A DNA stretch of 64,000 bases from an uncultured Clostridia bacterium. Its GTDB lineage: Bacteria > Bacillota > Clostridia > Christensenellales > CAG-314. Of this stretch, positions 44,589-61,383 are shown piece after piece; position 1 is the first letter of the stretch, and each line of letters starts with the position of its first letter. A program made the translations under genes and the position numbers. The DNA lies in contig CANQPI010000006.1 in the NCBI GenBank assembly GCA_947625725.1, positions 16,383-80,382 on the forward strand, given 5' to 3'. The notes below the pieces were generated by a model. That model worked only from the letters and a program-made list of their open reading frames with translations. It was not told the DNA's origin and made no database searches.

Positions 44589-44646
44589 ACTCAACCACCG
44601 TCTGACGACGGTTCCCCTTCTCTTGCGTCCCCAAGAGAAGGCTTTT
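44589..44646 (-). repeat. Double-hairpin intergenic element
   Basis: Read on the minus strand: CCTTCTCTT pairs with AAGAGAAGG around GGGGACGC, then ACCGTC with GACGGT. The layout resembles dispersed short repeats that I associate with gut Clostridia genomes (recognition only). No transposase. Confidence 0.5.
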
Positions 44647-44650
44647 AATG

Positions 44651-44827
44651 CAGTTGCCGACATTATTTCCCATTATAATGGAAAGCATAGTTTTGTTGGA
44701 ATTGCGAATACAAATGCAATACTACCCTCACGCACTACAGGCACAAAGCACGCAAACTCGAAATAGATACTATCTCACAGTTGCCGACTATGTTTCCCAT
44801 TATAATGGAAAGCATAGTTTTTGTTGA
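44651..44827. repeat. Two direct copies of a ~47-bp palindrome-containing repeat
   Basis: Copies at 44651-44698 and 44778-44827 share CAGTTGCCGAC, then TTTCCCATTATAATGGAAA and GCATAGTTTT. The centre is a perfect palindrome (TTTCCATTATAATGGAAA-like). They are separated by 79 bases. Confidence 0.8.
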
Positions 44828-44875
44828 AACAGTTGCAAACTTTATTTCAAAACAAACAGTTCCAATCAAAGTTAC

Positions 44876-45020
44876 AGCCTTGTTCCACCAAGGTATGAGG
44901 GTGTTGCACTTCCGACCTTGTTCCACCAAGGTATGAGGGTGTTTCGTGACAAACAATCTGCAACACACTTGCCCTTGTAAAAGGGGCACTGAGGGTGTTG
45001 CACTACAAAACAATCTGCAA
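44876..45020. repeat. Tandem CCTTGTTCCACCAAGG repeats and related blocks
   Basis: CCTTGTTCCACCAAGG followed by TATGAGGGTGTT occurs at 44878-44905 and 44916-44943. A related block ends in GGCACTGAGGGTGTTGCACT near 44984-45004, and ACAAACAATCTGCAAC / ACAAAACAATCTGCAAC flanks it. CCTTG and CAAGG pair, so each copy can form a small hairpin. Confidence 0.75.
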
Positions 45021-45236
45021 CAAGCACGCAGTGCGCAGTGAAGCCGTTTTGTGTGCAAGCACCCGAAGTGCTGTGTGAAGCCGTTTGACACGGAATACCC
45101 GAATACCTATATAATCTGCAATGAGCGCCGCACACAAGTAAAAAAATGTCTTTACTAAATCGTGTGCGGTGCGAATGAAGCCTTTTTGCAGGGGATTCCC
45201 GAGCGCCAAACTTGCGTTTGGTCGGTATTCTCAAAG

Positions 45237-45266
45237 CAAAACTCCCGTCTGCAAAAGACGGGAGTT
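45237..45266 (-). terminator. nifJ terminator
   Basis: On the minus strand AACTCCCGTC pairs with GACGGGAGTT around TTTTGCA, followed by TTGC. It lies just after the nifJ stop. Confidence 0.8.
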
Positions 45267-45289
45267 CGGCTAAATAACTGCGATAGTTT

Positions 45290-54782
<9,493 letters not shown>

Positions 54783-54801
54783 ATATACATTTCATAACAA
54801 A

Positions 54802-54833
54802 AAAAGCGTCTGCCGTTGGGGTAGACGCTTTTT
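54802..54833. terminator. Bidirectional terminator between the two surface-protein genes
   Basis: AAAAGCGTCT pairs with AGACGCTTTT around an 11-base loop; T-runs on both strands suit the convergent genes at 49185 and 54873. Confidence 0.8.
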
Positions 54834-54872
54834 GCAAGCGGTTTTATTGCAATTTTTGTATGTGCGCAAGAT

Positions 54873-56723
54873 TTACAGCGATTTTATCCAGATGTATTGC
54901 GCGTAGCCGTATGTTTCCATATAGGGGTTGTTCGGCGTAACAAAATTGTATGCGTTTTGTTCGGAGTCGGTTACGTTCATTGTTTCGCCCGCAACGGCGG
55001 GATCTGTTTCGTAAGCCAACGGGTACGCTTTCCAACCCACGGTATCTTGAAAGACAACGTTTTGCAACGCGGAACTGCGAAATGCGAAATTGCCTATGCG
55101 AGTTACGCTTGCAGGGATAGTCACGCTGTCAAAGCGGCAGTATTCGAACGCGCTGTTACCTATTGTTTGCAGTCCGTTCGGCAGTGTAACAGCCGTCAAC
55201 GCCGTGTATTCGAATGACCCCATGCCCAAAATTTTTACGCCGCCGCCCAATTTGACGTTTGTCAATGCGGAACAGTAGGCAAAGGCATATTCTTCTATTT
55301 CCGTCACGCTGTCGGGCACTATCACGGTGTTAATTTTGGCGCATTGCATAAAGGCTTTCGAAGCGATCGCTACCACGGGTTTGCTGTTGTAAACGGAGGG
55401 TATGCGCACGTCCGTTTCTATGGAGTAGTAGTCGTAGCCCGTCACGACGTAGCCCTGACGTACTTCGTCGTATTCCAGATTGAGCGCGCCCGAAACAGCC
55501 AATTCGTATCCGCACACGCCGCAAGGCTCGCCGTCGTGGGCGGCGCGCGTCGATTCTATCGTTTCGCCGCACAGGGAGCAATTTTTCCAATGTTCCGTTT
55601 TGCCTTGAACCCAATCGCCGCCGACGCATTGGTGCGGTTTGGTGTAGCCGCACACCGAGCAGACCGCCGCCTTGTCGTCGTAGACGTGCGAACTCAAATC
55701 TTGTTTCAAATCGGCGTGTTCGCAAGTGGAAGCGTGCCAATGTCCCAACTCGTCCGAAGTCCAAGTCTGGGCGTAGGAGTGTTCGTGAGGCTTGACCTCC
55801 ACTCCCTCGCCGTACACGCGCTCGCAACTAACGGTGGTGTTGCCGCTGCCGTAGTGTACCGTAATGCGGTAGTAACCGTTTGTTCCGACAAAGGTTATAT
55901 TGCCCCCGCCGTTGCCGCCGAGCAGTTGTTTGGAGTCTGTCGAAACGTTGCTCGCGTTCAGTTCGTCGCTCCAATAGCCGCCTCCGCCGTCGTTGACTAT
56001 CTTAAATTCGTCGCCCGAGGAGAACTGTCTTTCAAACACGTACTGCGTACTGCCGTTGGAGTCGGTGGCGAGCAAGCGGTGGAATTGCCACTCGTCGTTG
56101 TGGTATTCGCCCCAACCTTTGCCGTCGGGACGGTCGTCGGTAAACGTGCCGATTATCCAGAAGTTGCGAGTCTGCAAATTTCCCGAAGCGGGCGCGTCGT
56201 AGGCGTATCCGCAACTGCACAGATAGTTGGCTTGTTGCGTGTGAGGAGTCTTTGCGCCCGTTATGCCGCAGTGAGTGCACAGTTGCCAATGGTGCGTGGC
56301 GTCGCGCGCGGTGACGTAGGTGTGAGCGTTGCCGTCGTCGGGCTTTACGTAGTCGCAACCAACACATTTGTTGCTACCGTCGGCGTAACTGTGTTCTTGG
56401 TGATCCGTCGTTTGACCGCAACTACATTCTTTCCAATGTTCGGTATCGTTGTAGCGCACGTTGAAAACATGCTGGTGCGAGTCGTCGTCGATATTTACGG
56501 GCGACATCTGGTAGCCGCATTCGTCGCAAAAACCGTTGTTGTCGTCGTCAAAGTGAGCGGCGCGGCTGTCGGGTTTTTCTTCGCCGTCGTCTACGCATAT
56601 TTGCCAATGTTCTTCGGAATTGCTGTGCATGCTCCAATCGTGTCGGTGCGAGTCGCACGCCGCGAGCGACAACGTGAAAACAACAATTATTGCCGTCAAT
56701 ATCGCAAATATCTTGTTTTTCAT
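54873..56723 (-). CDS. Cys-rich lipoprotein with CBM-like and BspA-type LRR domains
   Basis: A 616-residue lipoprotein with lipobox LSLAAC (Cys 23). It has a series of HxW..C..CG or CxxC segments (EHWKECSCGQTT, HHWQLCTHCGITG, CGVCGYEL), an inserted beta domain of about 120 residues that looks carbohydrate-binding (FWIIGTFTDDRPDGKGWG..., about 185-300), more CxxC segments, and a BspA-type LRR region at about 460-570 (VTEIEEYAFAYCSALTNVKL). The ORF track starts at 56738; ATG 56723 with GGAGGAAAAT upstream is correct. It converges on the M60 gene. Surface binding is likely; no catalytic motif seen. The left-edge fragment (1-240) has the same Cys style. Confidence 0.8.
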   Translation of the reverse strand: MKNKIFAILTAIIVVFTLSLAACDSHRHDWSMHSNSEEHWQICVDDGEEKPDSRAAHFDDDNNGFCDECGYQMSPVNIDDDSHQHVFNVRYNDTEHWKECSCGQTTDHQEHSYADGSNKCVGCDYVKPDDGNAHTYVTARDATHHWQLCTHCGITGAKTPHTQQANYLCSCGYAYDAPASGNLQTRNFWIIGTFTDDRPDGKGWGEYHNDEWQFHRLLATDSNGSTQYVFERQFSSGDEFKIVNDGGGGYWSDELNASNVSTDSKQLLGGNGGGNITFVGTNGYYRITVHYGSGNTTVSCERVYGEGVEVKPHEHSYAQTWTSDELGHWHASTCEHADLKQDLSSHVYDDKAAVCSVCGYTKPHQCVGGDWVQGKTEHWKNCSLCGETIESTRAAHDGEPCGVCGYELAVSGALNLEYDEVRQGYVVTGYDYYSIETDVRIPSVYNSKPVVAIASKAFMQCAKINTVIVPDSVTEIEEYAFAYCSALTNVKLGGGVKILGMGSFEYTALTAVTLPNGLQTIGNSAFEYCRFDSVTIPASVTRIGNFAFRSSALQNVVFQDTVGWKAYPLAYETDPAVAGETMNVTDSEQNAYNFVTPNNPYMETYGYAQYIWIKSL

Positions 56724-56740
56724 ATTTTCCTCCGCCAATT

Positions 56741-56769
56741 ATTTTGACACACGCAAATATTTTTGTCAA
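56741..56769 (-). promoter_or_regulatory. Promoter of the Cys-rich lipoprotein
   Basis: On the minus strand TTGACA, 17-bp spacer, CAAAAT, then GGCGGAGG before ATG 56723. Confidence 0.65.
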
Positions 56770-56790
56770 TGCGTTATTTTACAAAAGCCG

Positions 56791-58230
56791 TCACGTATTG
56801 TTTGCGGAGGGCGTTGACGCGCCGCAAATGGCGTTTGTATGATCGGACGGCGCGTTCAGCAAATTTATCTTTGTCAAAGCGGTTTTGCACAGTAACGCTA
56901 CGGAAATTACCGCCGTCAACAATTCCGCAATGGGAAACGACCACCAAAAACAGCGCACGGGATCGGACGTATAAGAAAACAGCCACACCGCGGGGAAAAC
57001 AAACGCGGCAAGTCGCAGTGCGGATATGAGCAACGGGTACAGCGCGTATCCCAATGCTTGCAACACGCCCTGCACGGCAATGCTCAATCCCATCAACATG
57101 TAACCCGCGCCGCAAATGCGTATAGCCGTAGTTACGACTTCGGTAATTTGTCTGTCGTTTTCGCCGACGGCAAGACCAAACAGTTTTGCAAGCGGAGATG
57201 CAAGCGACTCGAACAGAATTGTCAAAACGGCGCAAACTATCAGCGTGTTTACGATTCCCCATTTGACGCACTGTTTGGAGCGCAAGCCGTTTTTCATTCC
57301 GTAGTTGTAGGACAGCACGGAAATTATGGTATTGGACAGTCCGAAACAAGCGAACATGGCAAATTGCATAATTTTGTAGTACACGCCGAAACTGCCTTGC
57401 GCAAGCGCGGCGTTTTGCCCGAACTTGCCGAGTATCAAATTTACTCCCAACATCATTACCGACAGCAAACCCTGCATAGCGGCGGCGGATAGTCCGATAC
57501 GGTAAATCTCCTTGATAATTTTGCCGCTCGGCGCAATATTTTTGACCCCATTGTGCAATTCTTTGTTTGTAACGTAGTGAAAGATCATTGCCGCCGCCAG
57601 CGAAACCGTCTGCCCGATAACCGTTGCCCACGCGGCTCCCGCCACGCCCCAACCCAACGGATATATGAACGCCCAATCCAACACGATATTTACCGCCGCG
57701 CCGGAAATTTGCGCAATAGTGGAGTACAGCGTTTTGCCCGTGCTTTGCAAAAAACGCTCGTAAATGGTAAAGCCTATTGCGCCGAAACTGCAACAGCAAC
57801 AAATGGTAAGATATTCCGTTCCCATTTCGATCACCTGTTCATCACCTTGCGCTTGCATGGCAATGAAGTAACGCGAGCCGAACAAACCGAAAATCAAAAA
57901 TACGACGTAGATACAAATTCCGAGAAAAATTCCGTTGCCGACCGTTTTGTCCGCCTTGACAAAATTTTTTTCGCCGAGGGATTTGGACAACAGCGCGTTC
58001 AAGCCCACGCCCGTCCCCACGCCTATGGCTATTATCAACAACTGTATGGGAAAGGCATACGTCAACGCCAGGTTTGCCGCCAAGCCGTTTTCGCCCATGT
58101 TTATCACAAAAGCGGTGTCCACAATGTTGTAGACGGCTTGCAACGTCATGGAAATTATCATTGGCAAACCCATTTGCCAAATCAATGTATTGATGGGTTT
58201 GTAGGACATTTTGTTTTGTTTTTCTTGCAT
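56791..58230 (-). CDS. MATE-family multidrug/toxin efflux transporter
   Basis: A 479-residue polytopic exporter with twelve predicted membrane segments in two related halves. It starts with the family form PINTLIWQMGLPMIISMTLQAVYNIVDTAFV and has GVGTGVGLNALLSKSLG in the first half and QGLLSVMMLGVNLIL and QFAMFACFGLSNTIISVLSY in the second. It would expel cationic drugs or metabolites using Na+ or H+. The ORF track begins at 58275; ATG 58230 has GGAGG upstream. Its leader contains a 21-codon ORF overlapping a terminator hairpin, so expression is probably controlled by attenuation (see findings). Confidence 0.92.
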   Translation of the reverse strand: MQEKQNKMSYKPINTLIWQMGLPMIISMTLQAVYNIVDTAFVINMGENGLAANLALTYAFPIQLLIIAIGVGTGVGLNALLSKSLGEKNFVKADKTVGNGIFLGICIYVVFLIFGLFGSRYFIAMQAQGDEQVIEMGTEYLTICCCCSFGAIGFTIYERFLQSTGKTLYSTIAQISGAAVNIVLDWAFIYPLGWGVAGAAWATVIGQTVSLAAAMIFHYVTNKELHNGVKNIAPSGKIIKEIYRIGLSAAAMQGLLSVMMLGVNLILGKFGQNAALAQGSFGVYYKIMQFAMFACFGLSNTIISVLSYNYGMKNGLRSKQCVKWGIVNTLIVCAVLTILFESLASPLAKLFGLAVGENDRQITEVVTTAIRICGAGYMLMGLSIAVQGVLQALGYALYPLLISALRLAAFVFPAVWLFSYTSDPVRCFWWSFPIAELLTAVISVALLCKTALTKINLLNAPSDHTNAICGASTPSANNT

Positions 58231-58237
58231 TTTTTTT

Positions 58238-58303
58238 TTACCTCCGAACAGCAAAAAACAGGCGCAAATCCACAATTGGATTTACGCCTGCTTTGCCACA
58301 CAT
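58238..58303 (-). CDS. Leader peptide (21 residues) of the MATE gene
   Basis: A 21-codon ORF starts nine bases after the -10 box and ends at a TAA that overlaps the GGAGG site of the MATE gene. The peptide starts MCGKAGVNPIV and ends RLFFAVRR. Its codons span both arms and the T-run of the hairpin at 58253-58290. It has no Shine-Dalgarno, as with other near-leaderless starts in this window. Ribosome position on it would decide whether the hairpin forms. Too short to be sure it is translated. Confidence 0.5.
   Translation of the reverse strand: MCGKAGVNPIVDLRLFFAVRR
58253..58290 (-). terminator. Attenuator/terminator in the MATE leader
   Basis: On the minus strand CAGGCGTAAATCCA pairs with TGGATTTGCGCCTG (one G-U pair), 4-base loop, followed by six T. 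It lies between the MATE promoter and its start codon; it may also end the transcript of the upstream membrane-protein gene. Confidence 0.8.
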
Positions 58304-58312
58304 TGTACTTTG

Positions 58313-58341
58313 ATTATATGCTTTTTTTGTCAAAAAGTCAA
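58313..58341 (-). promoter_or_regulatory. MATE promoter
   Basis: On the minus strand TTGACT, 17-bp spacer, TATAAT. Expected start near 58306, three bases before the leader-peptide ATG. Confidence 0.85.
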
Positions 58342-58368
58342 CCGAATTTGCCTCGTATCGGGGCGATT

Positions 58369-59157
58369 TTATCGTAGAGGCAGGGCGTTCAACTCTGCTA
58401 TGCGTTCGGTAAAACTCACCTTGTCGCGCCGTTTCAGATCCTCGTTCCACCGTGCGGAAACAAGCGCGTATATGCAGTAGATGGGTACTGCGCCGAGGTT
58501 TGTTTCCACCAGACTGTTGACCACAAGCGTGCGCAATTTGTCCCACACGTCAACTATCGCCGCACTGCGTATGTTGCCTATCAGCAGCGAAAACTCCCAG
58601 CCGAGTTGCACGCTTACGCCGATTGCAAACAGGAACAACAGCGGAAAACGCTTTGTTTTGTCCTTTTGGAAAAGATTGTACGCAATTGCGGCAAAGTACC
58701 CCGCGATCATTATCAATGCCATATATCCGTGGTACGAGCCGGTGGTGCGTTGTATTTTGATGACGGGCGCGTTTGCGCCGACGGCTTCGGCAAGCATGGG
58801 CGCGCATATCCACCACACAAGTATCAACAGCGTCCAGGTCCACGCCTGTTTGTCGCGACTGAACCACAGCCATATCCACACAAAGTTGGTAATGCCGTAA
58901 CTCATGCTCATCCACAACAGCACCCAAAACAGATTGCCGCCCTCGATTGTGCGCGTGTGCAACGCCAGATGAAATATGCCGTAGTCCACGATCATGTAGA
59001 GAACGCCGCCCGCCAAGCCGAACAGCAACGTCAGCCATTTGCGCTTGACGGCGAGTAGCACGCACAACCCCACAACAAACGCCGTGTCCAGCCAGATGTA
59101 CGCGGTATTGAAAACTCTTTGGGCAACAACTTCCGCCCCAAGCAGATTGATTAGCAT
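58369..59157 (-). CDS. Seven-segment membrane protein of unknown function
   Basis: A 262-residue protein with about seven membrane segments (FVVGLCVLLAV, LLFGLAGGVLYMIVDYGIF, WVLLWMSMSYGITNFVWIWLWF and others) and aromatic-rich loops. I do not recognise the family. A conserved-looking GxFHLALHTRT loop and the WEFSLLIGNIR segment near residue 190 may mark a ligand site. AAAGGAAAAAA precedes the ATG, and an excellent promoter lies at 59195-59223. It is upstream of the MATE gene on the same strand, with the MATE promoter between them. Confidence 0.7.
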   Translation of the reverse strand: MLINLLGAEVVAQRVFNTAYIWLDTAFVVGLCVLLAVKRKWLTLLFGLAGGVLYMIVDYGIFHLALHTRTIEGGNLFWVLLWMSMSYGITNFVWIWLWFSRDKQAWTWTLLILVWWICAPMLAEAVGANAPVIKIQRTTGSYHGYMALIMIAGYFAAIAYNLFQKDKTKRFPLLFLFAIGVSVQLGWEFSLLIGNIRSAAIVDVWDKLRTLVVNSLVETNLGAVPIYCIYALVSARWNEDLKRRDKVSFTERIAELNALPLR

Positions 59158-59194
59158 AGTGTTTTTTCCTTTGCATTGATTTTATTATAAACAG

Positions 59195-59223
59195 ATTATA
59201 TACTGTCTTGCACTCTGTGTCAA
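59195..59223 (-). promoter_or_regulatory. Promoter of the seven-segment membrane protein
   Basis: On the minus strand TTGACA, 17-bp spacer, TATAAT: a perfect sigma-A consensus. Confidence 0.92.
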
Positions 59224-59244
59224 CTCGGCAGGTGTTGCTCGGCA

Positions 59245-59276
59245 GAAAAAAAACGGCAGACAGTACGCCTTGCCGT
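59245..59276 (-). terminator. Terminator of the XRE regulator gene
   Basis: On the minus strand ACGGCA pairs with TGCCGT, followed by eight T. Confidence 0.7.
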
Positions 59277-59579
59277 TCATTCCTCTTCAAATACGTCAAT
59301 CAATGCTTTTTGCTGCTTGGGGGATAATCTGCGAAAAACTTTCAGCATTTCCTTTTCGTTTTCATTCAAAATTTCCGACTCTTCGTTTTCCAAAAAGAAT
59401 TGACTCAGCGTGATACCAAACGCGTTGCAAATGGATTGCAACGTGTCCACTTTGGGCGGCGTTCCGCGTTGAAACATTGCGGCAAGCGTTCCGTACGGAA
59501 TGTCGGCTTCTTGCGCCAATTTGTAGTCTGTCCAATTTCGTTCGCCTTGCAGTATTCTTATTTTATCCAAGATTTTCAT
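59277..59579 (-). CDS. XRE-family helix-turn-helix regulator
   Basis: A 100-residue Cro/CI-type regulator. The HTH is KLAQEADIPYGTLAAMFQRGTPPKVDTLQSIC (about residues 20-52), followed by an acidic linker (LENEESEILNENE) and a helical tail that may dimerise. It diverges from the Type III modification gene across 180 bases containing AATTGC-type inverted motifs around the mod promoter. Its own ATG lies six bases after a TATAAT, so the mRNA seems leaderless, as for many phage-type repressors. It may control the restriction-modification pair (inference from position). Confidence 0.85.
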   Translation of the reverse strand: MKILDKIRILQGERNWTDYKLAQEADIPYGTLAAMFQRGTPPKVDTLQSICNAFGITLSQFFLENEESEILNENEKEMLKVFRRLSPKQQKALIDVFEEE

Positions 59580-59585
59580 AATACC

Positions 59586-59591
59586 ATTATA
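59586..59591 (-). promoter_or_regulatory. -10 box of the XRE gene, leaderless start
   Basis: TATAAT on the minus strand, then six bases, then ATG 59579. The -35 is poor, which fits autoregulation. Confidence 0.5.
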
Positions 59592-59627
59592 CTATGCATT
59601 TGTGGTGCATTTTATTGCGCAATTGCA

Positions 59628-59656
59628 TTGACTAATTCTTGCATTTACATTATAAT
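59628..59656 (+). promoter_or_regulatory. Promoter of the Type III modification gene, with possible XRE operators
   Basis: TTGACT (59628-59633), 17-bp spacer, TATAAT (59651-59656). GCGCAATTGCATTG overlaps the -35 and ATGCAATTGCAAAG follows the -10; both centre on CAATTG and could be XRE sites. Confidence 0.75.
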
Positions 59657-59759
59657 TACTATGCAATTGCAAAGTGCGTCATGTAGCAAAATCTCCAAAC
59701 GGCATGAGATTTTGCAACCCATCTGTTGATTTTAGCCGAGATTTCGTTCGGAGGACACA

Positions 59760-61382
59760 ATGTCGAAAAATATATCCAAAGAAAAACGTGACAGTTTGAT
59801 AGAAAAAATCAAAGCGATCAAAGCATACATTTCTTGCGCTCCGCAGGACGAAAACACGAAAGCGCTATTGACTTTTGTTGCGGAAATCGAAAAAGATATC
59901 AAGGGCAAAAAGTACGGACTTGTTTTTGAAGAACACCGCGAAGCCGTTGACGAATTGTTGGCAACGCACACTCCCGTGCTTACGGAAGAAAAGGAATTGT
60001 TCATTGACAACGGCGGCACAATGAATTTTCTCATTGAGGGCGACAATCTTGCCGCTCTCAAATTGCTCGAAAAGACGCACAAAGGCAAAATCGACGTTAT
60101 TTACATAGACCCACCCTACAACACGGGGAACAAGGACTTTGTGTATGACGACGATTTCGTTGACGCAAACGATACTTTTCGGCACAGTAAATGGCTGTCA
60201 TTTATGGAAAAACGCCTTATCATTGCAAAAAGTTTATTATCCGAAAATGGTGTTATTTTTATTAGTATCGACGATAACGAACAGGCAACGCTTAAATTGT
60301 TGTGCGATGAAATTTTGGGCGCAGAAAATTTTGAAAGTATAATTTGGCAAAAGAAGGGAGGTGCAGGCAATACAGAACGAATAATTGGTTGTTTAACCGA
60401 ATATGTTCTATGTTTTTTCAAAGAAAAGAAAGCGGGAGTATTTAGATACCGCGACATAAAAAGAACATATAATTTTGTGGACGACATAGGGGAATACAAT
60501 CTTGAAGGCATAGAAAAAACAAATAGTGGTATATATGAAAGAGTTACAATGCAGTTTCCAATTATCGATCCCGAAACGGGTGAGAAATTTTATCCAAAAC
60601 CCGGCATGCGATGGACAATTGGAAAAAAAGGCATTGATGAGGCACTTCAAAACAACAAATTGTACTTTGATTACAAAAAGAAGAAGGTTTACTATATTAA
60701 ACGAAAAGAAGATTATCAAAAAAGTGAAAATGTTTTTTATAATTTATTGCTTGAACATGGAAGTTTGTCAATTGCAAAGAATGAAATGAAAGACATTTTT
60801 GGGAGTAGGGAGATTTTTGATACCCCAAAACCATTGTCATTGGTTTCTCATTTACTAAATTTAACATCAATTAGTAAACCCATTATTCTCGACTTTTTTG
60901 CGGGCAGTGGGACGACGGGACATGCCGTCATGAAACTCAATGCCGAGGACGGCGGGAATCGTACGTTCATTCTATGCACCAACAACGAAAATAACATTTG
61001 CCGCGAAGTGACGTATGAGCGTATCAAGCGCGTCATTGCGCGCGACAACTATGCCGCGAGTATGAAATACTACAAGGTGGAGTACGTCCCCATATCGGAA
61101 AAACTTTACTATGAATACGCCGACGAACTTTTGAAACATATCCGAGAACTCGTCGAGTTGGAAAACGGTATCAATTTTGTTGGCAACGACGAGATCGCCA
61201 TTCTCCTCACCGAGGAAGAATTGGACAAGTTTGCGGCTACGCTTGACGAAAAAACAAAGTGCAAAACAATTTACCTTGGGCACGACGTGCTTACAAGCGA
61301 AACGCAAGAAAAGATTTTCAAAAAATACAACATTACAGTCAACGTGATACCCGATTACTATTACAGGGAGTTGGAGGGTTGA
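59760..61382 (+). CDS. mod: Type III restriction-modification system methyltransferase (Mod)
   Basis: A 540-residue N6-adenine methyltransferase of the beta class. Catalytic motif IV DPPYNTGNKDFVYDDDF is at about residue 117, before the SAM motif FFAGSGTTGHAVM at about 378, the order that defines beta enzymes. Between them (about 200-370) lies the target-recognition domain, whose DNA is clearly more AT-rich than either flank, a sign of exchanged specificity. Mod alone methylates; with Res it also directs cleavage. TCGGAGGACACA precedes the ATG. Res follows one base after the stop codon. Confidence 0.93.
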   Translation: MSKNISKEKRDSLIEKIKAIKAYISCAPQDENTKALLTFVAEIEKDIKGKKYGLVFEEHREAVDELLATHTPVLTEEKELFIDNGGTMNFLIEGDNLAALKLLEKTHKGKIDVIYIDPPYNTGNKDFVYDDDFVDANDTFRHSKWLSFMEKRLIIAKSLLSENGVIFISIDDNEQATLKLLCDEILGAENFESIIWQKKGGAGNTERIIGCLTEYVLCFFKEKKAGVFRYRDIKRTYNFVDDIGEYNLEGIEKTNSGIYERVTMQFPIIDPETGEKFYPKPGMRWTIGKKGIDEALQNNKLYFDYKKKKVYYIKRKEDYQKSENVFYNLLLEHGSLSIAKNEMKDIFGSREIFDTPKPLSLVSHLLNLTSISKPIILDFFAGSGTTGHAVMKLNAEDGGNRTFILCTNNENNICREVTYERIKRVIARDNYAASMKYYKVEYVPISEKLYYEYADELLKHIRELVELENGINFVGNDEIAILLTEEELDKFAATLDEKTKCKTIYLGHDVLTSETQEKIFKKYNITVNVIPDYYYRELEG

Positions 61383-61383
61383 T

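Larger units (their letters stand above)
44443..45289. other. Repeat-rich 847-base spacer between sir2 and nifJ
   Basis: No gene is supported. The short ORFs listed here are read-through of repeats. It contains a double-hairpin element, two copies of a TTTCCCATTATAATGGAAA palindrome repeat, two copies of a 27-bp repeat, duplicated AAACAATCTGCAAC blocks, and the nifJ terminator. Confidence 0.75.
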
